DNA of 64,000 nt from Oreohelix idahoensis (GCA_024509875.1 JAMPIV010004462.1:310001-374000); one strand, 5' to 3'. Numbered from the stretch's first letter, positions 1 through 11,878 are shown. The notes: generated by a model from the letters alone, not told the origin. Translations and numbers: made by a program.

Positions 1-89
1 CGTTTGTAACAAGATAACATTGTATTCACAAGTGGGTTTGTGAGTTCGTTTGTGTGCAAGTTTATTTTCTGAGAGTACATGGTAGTAGT

Positions 90-255
90 AGCCTCGTCCA
101 GTCATAACTTACTATGGGGATGATGTGACCTTGAGGTGATAGCTTTCAGCTGCTTTTTCTTTGCCTCGTGTTCCTTTCGGCGTGTTCTTTTCTCTTCTGC
201 TTTTTGAAATAGCTTCTTTTCGCCCTTTCTGATGTGGCACCGTAAGGGCTTCTCT
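90..255 (-). mobile_element. Degraded LINE 3' end fragment
   Basis: This stretch is a diverged copy of the 3' end of the LINE that is better preserved at 985-1391 and 18541-19710. Shared blocks include the 'agtcataact' start, the 'gaggtgatagc' block and the serine/arginine-codon-rich tail. The 5' part is missing and no reading frame is open. It is one of three copies of the same family near the left edge. Confidence 0.6.
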
Positions 256-984
256 AGTATGTTAGATTGGGCAGTGTATATTTGCAGTATATGTCTGGCG
301 TATGCTATGAATTCATTGTTTGCTAATTTAACAAAAATGTATCATTTATGAGTCCACAACCGTTTCATTTTACATTTAGTCATTTAAATCACTTATCTTG
401 CTCGTGTTCTTTGCACGTCTTCAGTAAGCTTATTCGTTTGATGAGTACTTTGGGTGTATCCTAGTATATCTCCATTACCATTTGTTTTATGATCATTGTG
501 GTGGGTTTTGATGTTATGAATTGTGGTTATTTATTATTATTGTATTAAATGAGATCAGCTATGAAGGTCCCTGAATTTAACCAATAGTATTTTAAACTTT
601 CCAGAGTACCTTTCCGCTACCACCCTTTTGATCTCATTCAAAATTAATCTATATTATTATTATTAAGATGACTTCGTGTAGTGTCTAGGGTTATGAATGT
701 GGAGTGAGTGCAATGTGCAATAACCAACAAACATACAAACAAATAGTTTATTATCCACAACCACCAACAGTACTACAACAATAACATACCAAAGACACTT
801 TAAAAGGCTATCTTATTTAAGACAGTGGTTGAAATTTGTGTAAATACAATTTTGTACAATTTATTATCCTGATTCTAATTTATTTTGAACCAGGACTGAC
901 AATCAAAAGGGAAATCAAAAGAATCATTTACAACATTCCAATAACACAGTAGATCTTCTGTCCATACATACATAATATAATATA
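256..984. other. AT-rich non-coding flank
   Basis: No open frame with recognisable protein similarity is seen on either strand. The sequence is AT-rich with short ATT runs near 530-545 and 650-665. It is probably intron or intergenic DNA upstream of the TRPC exons. Confidence 0.5.
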
Positions 985-1391
985 TAATAATAGCCCCTTC
1001 AGTCATAACTGACTATGGGAATGCGCCCCTGAGGTGACAGCCCTCAGCTGCTTATTTTCCTGGTGCTCCTTTCGACGTTTTCTCCTCACCTCTGCTTCTT
1101 GTGTGAGCCTCTCTTCGCCCAATCTGAGGTGGCGCCGTAAATAGCATCGCCACTTAGTGAGATCGGCAGCTTCATCCTCCCATGTTGCTGGATCCATGTC
1201 CAGTGCCCTCATATCTCTCTTGCACACATCTTTGAACCTCAGCTGTGGTCGCCCAACTGTTCTCTTGCCATCTGCTAATTGTCCGTAGAAGATATCTTTT
1301 GGGATGCGACCATCATCCATGCGGCGAACATGGCCAAGCCAGCGAAGTCTGCGCTGTCTAAGAAGCGTATACATACTTTGAAGGCCAGCCA
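985..1391 (-). pseudogene. 5'-truncated LINE, C-terminal tail of ORF2
   Basis: The minus strand encodes 129 residues matching the C-terminal tail common in RTE-like non-LTR ORF2 proteins: 'RRLRWLGHVRRM', 'GRPQLRFKDVCKRDM', then a basic K/R-rich end. A second copy at 18561-18878 is nearly identical but extends further upstream into reverse transcriptase, so this copy is 5' truncated at about 1391, which is typical of aborted target-primed reverse transcription. The 3' end runs into TA/ATA-rich sequence. The clade assignment (RTE-like) is an inference. Confidence 0.75.
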
Positions 1392-1793
1392 TACATACAA
1401 TATTATTCTAATATAAGTGTGTAGTTGTATTCTTCTACTTTGAGGTAATACTGGTATTAAACTCTAGGTTGTTGGTTATAATCACTCCCTTTAAGTTATG
1501 TCTGTTTTCGTTTGTCACTTGTGGAAATATTAATACTAGGCACAGTTTTCTTTACTATCACTTTCTAGTCTTTCAAGTTCTTTTAAGTTGAGCTGTCAGG
1601 TGCCGAACAAGAACTTATCTTGGCAGGAGAATACAGGTAGAACGTTTCCTCTGCTCGCTTGACAATCTTTTCCACCTTTTTGATAGGCAATGGCCACTAG
1701 CATGGGCTCGAAGTATACAGATAGAGTCCTGAATCGAGCAGTTCTCAGGCGTTTGGTACTACATTAACGTCAGTACCCAGGACCCTGAAATGT
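1392..1793. other. Non-coding flank of element B
   Basis: No gene, tandem repeat or known element was recognised. The last five bases before the LTR, GAAGG at 1794-1798, are the left target-site duplication of element B. Confidence 0.5.
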
Positions 1794-1798
1794 GAAGG

Positions 1799-2529
1799 TG
1801 TGGCGGGTGTTGCGGTTCCTTGTTCTTATATTATTTATTGAATATTAAAGTCACTCTCTTGACGTAGTTAATGTTTGTTATGGATGGTTAGCTCTGACCA
1901 TCAGAACATCCCTTCGACGTTCTGATTTGCATATTGTATATTAGTTGATTTCCCCTGTGGGAGAGTTATCGTGCATGTATTGACGTTCATATAAACGATA
2001 TCCGACATTCACAAAACTTCATGTACAGTTCAGCATAACAATAAATTCCAAATAATACCAGTAAGTATCCGTCCGTGTCAAAACAATATGTCAGATGAAC
2101 ATCATGGCTATGTACATGCGCTGCTGTAGTCAACAGCCAGAAATGAGCGCATGAGTTCTCGACAGCTACAAATTGAATCATCATACGATTCTCCTTCCAT
2201 CATTTAATTTACTTAATAATCTCATACTTTAGATTAATATCCGAACTGACCCTGAGTTCTACATTGATTCATATATAGGCTATATACTAAGCCTCTCCTT
2301 GGAAGAAATACAAGACACGACTTCTCTGCTTGACGGATAGCGTAACAAGGGCCATGTAACCAAGTCACCAAGCGTGACCTTCCCAACGCGAATGCGTCAT
2401 AATCTTAGCATATATTTCGCGTTCAGTATACCGTAAAATATCGACATATTCTATTAATGTTATTGACCCCTAAACGTTGCGCACTACTAACCCCCAGCAG
2501 ACGCCGTCATTTAAAATAACACCGTAACA
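1799..2529 (-). repeat. 3' LTR of element B
   Basis: The sequence is nearly identical to the LTR at 17095-17904 but lacks a 79-bp block between 1973 and 1974 that the 5' LTR keeps. It is closely related to the LTR of element A at 53661-54496. The TG...CA ends and the flanking GAAGG duplication define its limits. Confidence 0.92.
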
Positions 2530-2549
2530 GATTTCCTGTCCGACGGGGG

Positions 2550-2576
2550 AAAAAAATCTATTAGATAGATTTTTTT
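2550..2576. other. Perfect A/T hairpin beside the 3' LTR of B
   Basis: The arms 'aatctat' and 'atagatt' surround the loop 'tag' and are extended by A and T runs, giving a perfect inverted repeat about 20 bp inside the LTR edge. Element A has the same hairpin at 54517-54548. It may be a 3' UTR RNA structure; the role is unknown. Confidence 0.6.
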
Positions 2577-3646
2577 AAAAAACTATATTAATAAAATTAT
2601 TAAAAATTGAACAAAACCCGACGTATGGCCAACGATGTTCTATCTAGAACAGTGTCGCGGTCATGTCAGTAATATCTTATAATAAAATCAACGTCATATC
2701 ATGCATATAACTAATATTAAATAAAGAACTGTCACTGTCATTAATTAATTAACTAATTAATTTGATGTATGTATTGACTAAATACTAATGTGAGGTGTTA
2801 TTAAAATTATTCTAATTAATTAAAATAATTAATTATAATATGTAAGTATGGTACTAAATAATTAATATCTAATTAAAGAAAATGAGAAATAGTATCAGAG
2901 AGAAAACGAAATAAAAATTGAGAAGTATGGACAATTAAAACTAAATATTAAAGTATACATTAAAATAGTAATGAGTGTGAAAATGAAGTATAAGGATAGA
3001 TACCTAATTAAATTAAAGCAATCAGAAAGAAAAGAACAACAACAACAAAAAAATCATACATTTTAACTATACATATGAAATATCATAATCTAATATCTAT
3101 CACCTTAATAATTAAAATATTAATTGGTGTGATATTTTTTTGTTTCATCTTTTCTTAGTATATTATATTTTTTTATTTCATCACACTTCAACTTTATTTT
3201 ATTATATATTAATTTAATAGCTAGCAAATTTAACAATATCGGACATGAAGATCCAATCGTTGTTACATCCTAATGACTTGTATGAAAGTTCTTTAAGAAA
3301 CAAAGTTCATCTTATCCAATTCTGATATGATGATCCAATCGTCGTTAGTTCCTTTATTGAAATTTTGAACGTAATTTGAATAAGTCATCACCGTATTTGT
3401 CCAGTCTATATAAGAGATTGTTCCTTTTTACCATTTTGCAATCGAAATGAGTGATACGCAAAGTCCAAGTGAAGTCCAAATTTTCAATCGATCTGTAAAA
3501 CTTGATATTTTGATCACAATAGTTTATTTCGAAATTTCCTCATTTAAGTAATAAGTCCAACTGAAGTGTTGTATATTCTGATGTAGAATTAATACCGTTC
3601 ATTGTAATGCTTGATTAGTCAGCAAATTTTCTTGAAATAGTACCAT
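2577..3646 (-). other. 3' untranslated region of element B
   Basis: This AT-rich stretch is collinear with 54549-55624 of element A, between the end of pol and the 3' LTR. No open frame is conserved between the two copies. Short repeats such as AATTAATTAA are frequent. Confidence 0.7.
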
Positions 3647-4444
3647 TCATTCAGAATCCGTAGGATGTGTTGACAACGTATCGGCTATTATATTCTCAGT
3701 TCCTGGTATCGATTCTATTTCGAAATCATAGGGTTGCAGCGCGATAGCAAATCGTGCAAGCTTTGGACTTTTATGGTTTGAACGACGTAATGCTGCTACA
3801 GATTTCTGATCTGTCTGGATCAGAAATGTTGATCCAACAAGAACTTTTCCAGCTTAGTGATTGCCCATATCACGGCGAGCAATTCTCTGTCTACAGTCGA
3901 ATATTTAGTCTCCGGAGGTTTCAGCTTGCGTGAGATATATAATACAGGATGAAGGATATCATCATGATATTGGAGTAGACAAGCCCCGAGTCCGTAATTA
4001 CTCGCATCTGTACGTAGAACAAACTTTTTAGAGGCATCTGATAATCTTAAAACAGGTGGGCATGAAAAAATGTTCAAGATAGTGCGAAAAGTTTTGTCAC
4101 ATTCGTCTGTCCAATTTATCCTTAACGGCATGTTCTTCTTTAATAAAGATGACAAGACAGCCGTGATGGATGACAAGTGAGGTACAAATCTGCTATAGTA
4201 TTGGACTAACCCTAACAGACTCCTAACCTGTTTCTTCGTTTGAGGAACAGATAAATTTAATATTTTAGAAACCGTACTGGGAATTGTTTGGATACGTCCT
4301 GATCCAATAATATGCCCCAGGAATGTTATCTCATTACACGCTATTTGAATTTTAGTTGGTTTAGCGGTTAAATGGTTATCCCGCAATATTTCCAAAACCG
4401 ATTTAAGACCCAAAAAATGTTCCTCAAATTATGAACTAAACAAA
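3647..4444 (-). pseudogene. Element B pol, second part: end of RT and RNase H
   Basis: The minus strand continues the reverse transcriptase interrupted by element C. The frame open at 3820-4413 contains the RT thumb/connection, with 'FLGHIIGSGRIQTIP' and 'VRSLLGLVQYYSRF'. It then runs into RNase H, with the catalytic aspartate in 'VLRTDASNYGLG' and the glutamate in 'VDRELLAVIWA'. A frameshift near 3825 breaks RNase H; downstream sequence to about 3647 still aligns with the end of element A pol, whose last motif is 'ADTLSRHPTDSE'. Amino-acid identity to A is very high by eye. Confidence 0.88.
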
Positions 4445-4449
4445 CATAT

Positions 4450-4790
4450 TGTAGCGGGAGGTTATTTAAAATTATTTATTATGTAAAAGTATGCCAGTAA
4501 AGAGTTCTGGTCTTACAAGTAATACCCCAGTCTTAGAAATAAGCACTGGTGTATTGTTATCATAAAAATAGTCAGACTGTGAAAACCCTGGCCCAGTTGG
4601 TAAGAAGTAGTACCAGGATTTAAGGTGTCTCCTCCCTGTGACTATCTTATGATTACTTTTATTCTAGGGGATAAGTAAAATGAACATTCACTGAAACCAC
4701 AAATGGAAGAAGTGAATAAATCCTCAGGTACAGTTAAAATAGTTTAATAATTACACTAATATTCTATTTCTACTAGTTGGAAAAGAGTAT

Positions 4791-4859
<69 letters not shown>

Positions 4860-6802
4860 TTCACACAATTACTATTATTGTCTGTTTAGACTTCAAGATC
4901 TTAAATAATAAAGTTACTGAAATCACTGTTATTAGTCCTTTGAATTTTAGGATAACTGTCATCAGTTGACTGAGTTTATGTATGGTTACTTATTGTTTTC
5001 AACTATTGGCTGTTTCACATGTATAGGTGGTCAGTGTCAAACAGGACACTTATCTTTCCAACTTGATACTGCTGAAACTGTCCTTTGCTGATATCAGACT
5101 TGGTAGGCCCAACAGTAGGGATGCCAATGACCAGTTGAAGTTCACTCTTTGGGGTCCTGCACTTTTTGTGGGATTGCCTCGGATGAACTGCACCGGCTTC
5201 TGATACTGGACAGTCTGGTTTGAGTTATTTCATGGAACCTGCAACATATCAGCCTTGGCTAGTATCTGGCTAGACTTGTAGCTGACTAGCACAGATGTCA
5301 GACCAGTCAGTCATCAGATGTCACCGTTATACAATCATAGTAAGTAAGGACATCATTTCAGTGATATAGCATTAATATTAACATTTCAATTAAGTGTAAC
5401 TGACTAGCTCATAAGTCAGACAAGTCAGTCATCAGGTGTCAAAGTTATACAGTCATAGCAAGTAACATCATTTCAATTATACAGAATTAATATTAACATA
5501 TCAGTAATAAACATCATCTAGTTTACTCTGCTCCTATACATCCTTTCCTGATCTATAACTTGATCCTTCTAAATCATATCAAGTACAAATTCAAATACTG
5601 ATGCTATTTTAGCAACTACCCAAAATTAATACATAAAATAAATAAAGTGAGTGACCACGTGATCAAGTTGCTTTCTTCGGTAGTACAATTACATAGTTTT
5701 GGAATTGAAACCTGGCTGTGGAACACTCCATTTTACCAGCTGTAAATGGGTACAAAGTTGTGCGCTCGAACTAGGGAAGGCAAAGGCAGCGAGGAAGGGG
5801 ACTAGTCACCTTAACCTCGTAAACTGGGATCTTCCATGATGGAGTTTTCTAACACTTCATTTCCCTATGACAATCTCTGCCATGGGACTGCCTTTATCTT
5901 CGTAAGCGATAAAGCAATATGATAAATATCTCTTCATTAGGCTGTGGGGCTATTTGTGATTACTTTTTGTACAAGCAACACTTATCCATAATGCACATGA
6001 ATAAATCATATTAAAATAATAATACGTTATATCAATGAATATTATACAGGCATATTTTGTGAATTCTGTATGAACCTGAAATAACAAATATTATACACGG
6101 TAGTTATCATAATTTCGCTTACCCTCAGACCTCAGATACTGGACTTAAAATTGTTTCTGGCGACCCGCTCACAATTCATGGATAGTGGCGAACTCTGCCT
6201 CCAGTCTGGCTCAAACCTCCTTCGATGTGTATCTCTCTCAGTTTACCGATCCGCTACTTATACGCAAAGCGCGGACGTATCGGAGAGTACCGACGTCACA
6301 GCCTAAACCTAACCTGAAAAATCCTTCCCGAACAGTGATTTCGGCCGATCTGTGCGTCGACTGAAATTTTGCCTTTATCATTCTCGGCATATATAGTATC
6401 CATATTGTTCCATCTTATCTAGTTTTATACAGCTGATAAAACTCTATCTTCCTATCCATGTAATTTCCCAAACTGTTATTTGTTGATTTTAATATTTAGA
6501 ACAGAAGTGGGTTTACATGCTTTTAGCGTAACTGTGGGCAGCCGAAATACGCATATATCTCCGTAAATGAGAACTTCCTACCGTTCCATCTTATATGCAG
6601 TTATACACCATCCTTCCCTGTACTGAAATGTAAAATCCTTTTCATACGGATTCCCTTCGTTATTATTTATCGTTGGCGATTTCCTCTGTCCGATACACAT
6701 TTCGCTGATACGCCGCCATTTTGAAAGCGGTCACTCGATCGTAGATGGGTTTATAAATCTAACTGAACTCATTTGCAATGACTTGAAACCAATTTTGCGA
6801 CA
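4450..6802 (-). repeat. 3' LTR of element C
   Basis: This 2.35-kb direct repeat is the partner of 9491-11878. It differs mainly in the length of the internal TA microsatellite, plus scattered substitutions. The long LTR holds no convincing open frame. Flanking CATAT duplication and TG/CA ends fix its borders. Confidence 0.92.
4793..4856. repeat. (TA)n microsatellite in the C 3' LTR
   Basis: An uninterrupted TA run. The same position in the other LTR (9840-9932) is longer and broken by 'gatg', showing slippage since insertion. Confidence 0.9.
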
Positions 6803-6825
6803 TAGCTCCCCCATATTTTAAGCTG
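6803..6825 (-). other. Polypurine tract of element C
   Basis: On the minus strand, 'aaaatatgggggagcta' directly precedes the 3' LTR. This is the expected place and composition for the primer of plus-strand DNA synthesis. Confidence 0.65.
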
Positions 6826-6882
6826 GATGATATCTAGCTTAACTATTGGGTACAAGACAATTGCAAATCGACCATTCCGAGG

Positions 6883-8100
6883 TTAGTTTTCCTTCCTTCT
6901 ATCCTCCTCAAGCTCTGTGGGATGGCGACTAAGAAAATCTGCGCCCACATTCTGTTTTCCAATAATATATTCATCCTTTACTATCTCTCTCCTTCCGGTT
7001 CGGCTTTTCATCCAGGCTTTTACTGCTGGTGAAACGGGGTCGGTAGGTTTCCCATGAAGTTTACCGCCCTCTTTTCGATGGTAGTTGGATGTGATTTTCC
7101 CTCGCAAATCCGTAGGTTTTTGATTTTCGCTACATGATTTGTTCCTTTTTTCCAGCGCATGGGGTTCAGACTGCAATTGAACCTGTGTGGGATGTTTCCT
7201 TTCCCCTCCCGTGCAAATCTCGGGAGTACCCCTGATTGCTGGTTTGCTTGTAGATTTTTGATGAAGACTCTTCCGTCGACTTTCTGAATCTACATAGGTG
7301 CACTCTGGACAGGAATTTACATACTGATTTATGTCTTCCGTAATACCTGGCCAGTAGAACTGGGTGGCTATTCTTTGTTTTGTGGCACCATTACCCAGGT
7401 GTTCACTCAAAGTTGATATGTGTCCCCAGCCTATAACCTTATTCCTATAGGTGGATGGTACAACGATTTGACCATGACTTTTCGTCCCTCTTCCAGCTTT
7501 CCTGTACAAGAGTCCATGTTCCATATAGAAATGTCCTTTCCTTGGAGCTTTATGTGTTTTTGATAATTTGCCAAAACAAGGCTTCAACGTGCTGTCTGCT
7601 TCTTGAGCCCGTTTCATTTTAGTTGAATGAAATTTTACGTTGGTGTCCCTCTCTATGTTCCTGGAGTCAGCCCTGGTCTGGATTCCTGCCATAACCATAG
7701 GTTTTACAGGGTCTCCTAAGAAAACATATTTACGCCCCAACATTAGGGGGTAAAAGGGATCATCTATCACAGCTGCATTTATCTCCCCTTCCACATAGCG
7801 ACAACTGACATGAATCTTTGCTATGGGTAATGTAAGGGGTGATGTTCCTTTTAGTGGCCCTTGAATCTCTACTGTTTCTGTGGTGATTTGTTCAGGGCAC
7901 ACCAGAGATGCACACACGACTGCGTCATAGGACAAACCTGTGTCATACATTCCTGTGACTTGTTTGCCATTCACAGTCACTATCTCCTGGGTAGGTGGGT
8001 GATGGAGGCTATTCTGACTCACAGTCAGTTCCTTCCTAACAGAAGTCCTCACCTGTAGACATGCAGCATGATGAAGGGGTTTTTTTCCTCCCACATTCAT
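6883..8100 (-). pseudogene. Element C protease and integrase N-terminus joined to an RNase H tail
   Basis: This 405-residue open frame overlaps the end of gag. Near residues 40-60 it has a retropepsin-type active site, DTG, in 'GMYDTGLSYDAVV'. The protease end 'YPLMLGRKYVFLGD' is followed by the integrase zinc-binding HHCC domain (two histidines in 'HISTLSEH', then 'CPEC'). The catalytic DDE core and all of the reverse transcriptase are missing. After about 120 basic residues the frame ends in 'VGADFLSRHPTELEED', which is the normal end of RNase H. An internal deletion therefore joined integrase to the RNase H tail without closing the frame. Protease directly followed by integrase is the Gmr1-like order. 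Confidence 0.85.
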
Positions 8101-9205
8101 CAGTGTTGTGGTTGCTCATCTTACAAAATTTGCACCACTTATCTCCCTGTTTGTAGGGTTTCTTTTCCTGAGTCTGAGGGTTCTTGTCCTTATTATCAAA
8201 TCTTGGCTTATTTCTGTATGGATGATCCTTCTGGTCAAACTGGGTATTCTGCGGTGGTGGCTTATATCCTTCTACCTGCTTCCTTTTTGTTCCTACCAAT
8301 TCAGCTTGAGCTGCTTGGTATCTCTCTGCACATTTCAAAATGTCTTCCAGCCTCTCTGCTCCTTGTTCCATAAGGAATTTCCTCATTTCTTGAGACATGG
8401 AATCTTTCACTTGCTCTAACATAACCATTTCTTTCAGATCCTCGTATGTTTTCTGATACTTACCTAAACTACTCCATTTCAACAAATACGTTTCTAGCCT
8501 AGCTGAGAACTGGTTATATGTTTCTCCAGGTAGAGGTTTAGAAGTTCTAAATTTCTTCCTGTATGCCTCAGAGTTCTTTTCATACCGGATCAGTAAGGCT
8601 TGCTTTAGTATTTCATAATTTTCCTGATCTTCTTTGGGGAGTTTCAGAAACACATCATATGCAATACCTCTCAATCCCTGGGATAACTTTAGACTCCATT
8701 TTTCCTTTTCCAGTCCATATGTAGAGGCTAGCCTTTCATACCTATCCAGGTACGACTCAATTGCGTCCTCCTTTTCAACAAATGGATCTAGGTGGAAGTT
8801 CATGGCCCCATTTGCTGTGTTCTGAAAAGAGCTATTCGCAGAATGAGGTGAGCTATTACCATGGGTGATAGTCCCAGCCTGAAGTTCAAGATCAAGCTGT
8901 CTCATTTTCAGCTCATGGTCTCTCTCTGCTTGTAACCTCCTTTCTTCTCTCTCAGCTTCTAATTTCTTGGCTTCTCTCTCTGCTTCCAATTCTAATTTCT
9001 TGGCTTCTCTCTCTGCTTCTAATTTCTTGGCTTCTCTCTCTGCTTCTAATTTCTTTGTTTCTCTCTCTGCTTCTAATTGCTTTGCTTCTCTCTCGGTGTA
9101 CTTTTCACATTCCGTCGTGACATACCGGATCAAAGCGTCACCATCCATGCCAAGCTCTTTTCCCACCTGCAGTGTAGCAGACCTAAATTTGACCAAGTCA
9201 GCCAT
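8036..9205 (-). CDS. gag: Element C Gag
   Basis: A 389-residue structural protein. Residues ~30-105 are a charged coiled coil made of repeats of the type 'EREAKKLEA'. They are followed by a SCAN-like capsid region (~140-290) with 'SLKLSQGLRGIAYDVFLKL' and 'MRKFLMEQGAERLEDIL', a basic linker, and one CCHC zinc knuckle (C-x2-C-x4-H-x4-C) at 'CKFCKMSNHNTDEC'. The next frame is +1 to gag; the shift falls in a run of seven A (minus strand, + strand 8080-8086), and an A6 run would make gag and protease one frame, as in element D. Gag packages element RNA in cytoplasmic particles. The frame itself is open. Confidence 0.85.
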   Translation of the reverse strand: MADLVKFRSATLQVGKELGMDGDALIRYVTTECEKYTEREAKQLEAERETKKLEAEREAKKLEAEREAKKLELEAEREAKKLEAEREERRLQAERDHELKMRQLDLELQAGTITHGNSSPHSANSSFQNTANGAMNFHLDPFVEKEDAIESYLDRYERLASTYGLEKEKWSLKLSQGLRGIAYDVFLKLPKEDQENYEILKQALLIRYEKNSEAYRKKFRTSKPLPGETYNQFSARLETYLLKWSSLGKYQKTYEDLKEMVMLEQVKDSMSQEMRKFLMEQGAERLEDILKCAERYQAAQAELVGTKRKQVEGYKPPPQNTQFDQKDHPYRNKPRFDNKDKNPQTQEKKPYKQGDKWCKFCKMSNHNTDECGRKKTPSSCCMSTGEDFC

Positions 9206-9467
9206 GATGTATCTGTAGTCTAGTAGGGCAAGCGATCTTACTCCAACTAATTTACTACAATATAATTAACTTAGTTAAAATTAAAGTTAATTAAACTGAC
9301 TTCACCATATATGAAACAGCTTCCTTTATCTGTACTCAATGGTACTCCTAAAAAATTTTTTCAAAATATATTCTTCCTATTATGTTTACTCTTTCCAAAA
9401 AAAATTTACAAAAAAGAAAATTTCCTACACAGCAGAAATAGAAAGATGGCTCAGGAATATCAAAGAT

Positions 9468-9490
9468 ATATCCCGCAGACGAGCCCCCAC
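9468..9490 (-). other. Primer-binding site of element C, tRNA-Pro-like
   Basis: One base inside the 5' LTR the minus strand reads TGGGGGCTCGTC, then TG, then CGGGAT. A proline-tRNA primer site (as in murine leukaemia virus) is TGGGGGCTCGTCCGGGAT, so the match is complete apart from two extra bases. This is from general knowledge of retroviral primer sites and has not been aligned to a host tRNA. Confidence 0.7.
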
Positions 9491-9835
9491 TGTAGCGGGA
9501 GGTTATTTAAAATTATTTATTATGTAAAAGTATGCCAGTAAAGAGTTCTGGTCTTACAAGTAATACCCCAGTCTTAGAAATAAGCACTGGTGTATTGTTA
9601 TCATAAAAATAGTCAGACTGTGAAAACCCTGGCCCAGTTGGTAAGAAGTAGTACCAGGATTTAAGGTGTCTCCTCCCTGTGACTATCTTATGATTACTTT
9701 TATTCTAGGGGATAAGTAAAATGAACATTCACTGAAACCACAAATGGAAGAAGTGAATAAATCCTCAGGTACAGTTAAAATAGTTTAATAATTACACTAA
9801 TATTCTATTTCTACTAGTTGGAAAAGAGTATACAT

Positions 9836-9934
<99 letters not shown>

Positions 9935-11878
9935 TATGCACACAATTACTATTATTGTCTGTTTAGACTTCAAGATCTTAAATAATAAAGTTACTGAAAT
10001 CACTGTTATTAGTCCTTTGAATTTTAGGATAACTGTCATCAGTTGACTGAGTTTATGTATGGTTACTTATTGTTTTCAACTATTGGCTGTTTCACATGTA
10101 TAGGTGGTCAGTGTCAAACAGGACACTTATCTTTCCAACTTGATACTGCTGAAACTGTCCTTTGCTGATATCAGACTTGGTAGGCCCAACAGTAGGGATG
10201 CCAATGACCAGTTGAAGTTCACTCTTTGGGGTCCTGCACTTTTTGTGGGATTGCCTCGGATGAACTGCACCGGCTTCTGATACTGGACAGTCTGGTTTGA
10301 GTTATTTCATGGAACCTGCAACATATCAGCCTTGGCTAGTATCTGGCTAGACTTGTAGCTGACTAGCACAGATGTCAGACCAGTCAGTCATCAGATGTCA
10401 CCGTTATACAATCATAGTAAGTAAGGACATCATTTCAGTGATATAGCATTAATATTAACATTTCAATTAAGTGTAACTGACTAGCTCATAAGTCAGACAA
10501 GTCAGTCATCAGGTGTCAAAGTTATACAGTCATAGCAAGTAACATCATTTCAATTATACAGAATTAATATTAACATATCAGTAATAAACATCATCTGGTT
10601 TACTCTGCTCCTATACATCCTTTCCTGATCTATAACTTGATCCTTCTAAATCATATCAATTACAAATTCAAATACTGATGCTATTTTAGCAACTACCCAA
10701 AATTAATACATAAAATAAATAAAGTGAGTGACCACGTGATCAAGTTGCTTTCTTCGGTAGTACAATTACATAGTTTTGGAATTGAAACCTGGCTGTGGAA
10801 CACTCCATTTTACCAGCTGTAAATGGGTACAAAGTTGTGCGCTCGAACTAGGGAAGGCAAAGGCAGCGAGGAAGGGGACTAGTCACCTTAACCTCGTAAA
10901 CTGGGATCTTCCATGATGGAGTTTCTAACACTTCATTTCCCTATGACAATCTCTGCCATGGGACTGCCTTTATCTTCGTAAGCGATAAAGCAATATGATA
11001 AATATCTCTTCATTAGGCTGTGGGGCTATTTGTGATTACTTTTTGTACAAGCAACACTTATCCATAATGCACATGAATAAATCATATTAAAATAATAATA
11101 CGTTATATCAATGAATATTATACAGGCATATTTTGTGAATTCTGTATGAACCTGAAATAACAAATATTATACACGGTAGTTATCATAATTTCGCTTACCC
11201 TCAGACCTCAGATACTGGACTTAAAATTGTTTCTGGCGACCCGCTCACAATTCATGGATAGTGGCGAACTCTGCCTCCAGTCTGGCTCAAACCTCCTTCG
11301 ATGTGTATCTCTCTCAGTTTACCGATCCGCTACTTATACGCAAAGCGCGGACGTATCGGAGAGTACCGACGTCACAGCCTAAACCTAACCTGAAAAATCC
11401 TTCCCGAACAGTGATTTCGGCCGATCTGTGCGTCGACTGAAATTTTGCCTTTATCATTCTCGGCATATATAATATCCATATTGTTCCATCTTATCTAGTT
11501 TTATACAGCTGATAAAACTCTATCTTCCTATCCATGTAATTTCCCAAACTGTTATTTGTTGATTTTAATATTTAGAACAGAAGTGGGTTTACATGCTTTT
11601 AGCGTAACTGTGGGCAGCCGAAATACGCATATATCTCCGTAAATGAGAACTTCCTACCGTTCCATCTTATATGCAGTTATACACCATCCTTCCCTGTACT
11701 GAAATGTAAAATCCTTTTCATACGGATTCCCTTCGTTATTATTTATCGTTGGCGATTTCCTCTGTCCGATACACATTTCGCTGATACGCCGCCATTTTGA
11801 AAGCGGTCACTCGATCGTAGATGGGTTTATAAATCTAACTGAACTCATTTGCAATGACTTGAAACCAATTTTGCGACA
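9491..11878 (-). repeat. 5' LTR of element C
   Basis: Partner of 4450-6802, nearly identical over 2.35 kb. It includes a longer TA tract at 9840-9932. It ends at the CATAT duplication, after which B's reverse transcriptase resumes. Confidence 0.92.
9840..9932. repeat. (TA)n microsatellite in the C 5' LTR
   Basis: An interrupted TA run, longer than its partner at 4793-4856. The open frame of alternating Tyr/Ile through it is an artefact of the repeat. Confidence 0.9.

Larger units (their letters stand above)
4450..11878 (-). mobile_element. Element C: internally deleted long-LTR Ty3/gypsy element nested in B
   Basis: LTRs at 4450-6802 and 9491-11878 (TGTAGCGGG...TTTGCGACA on the + strand) flank 2.7 kb of internal DNA encoding gag, protease, the N-terminal part of integrase and the last residues of RNase H. 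The 5-bp duplication CATAT flanks it at 4445-4449 and 11879-11883. The undisturbed target survives in element A near 56425, where 'aacaaacatatgtcgtcaa' is continuous. The insertion split the YIDD region of B's reverse transcriptase. A primer-binding site and polypurine tract are both recognisable. The integrase core and reverse transcriptase are absent, so the copy could only have moved with help unless the deletion came after insertion. Confidence 0.93.

Noticed and set aside
1987..2184. 65-residue frame repeated at 17362-17556 and 53942-54139
   Set aside because: It recurs because it lies in LTRs of B and A. No signal that it is translated.
8068..8419. Hydrophobic + strand frames resembling membrane proteins
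   Set aside because: They are the antisense shadow of element C Gag; likewise 14971-15321, 32290-32708 and 60118-60390 are shadows of Gag coiled coils.
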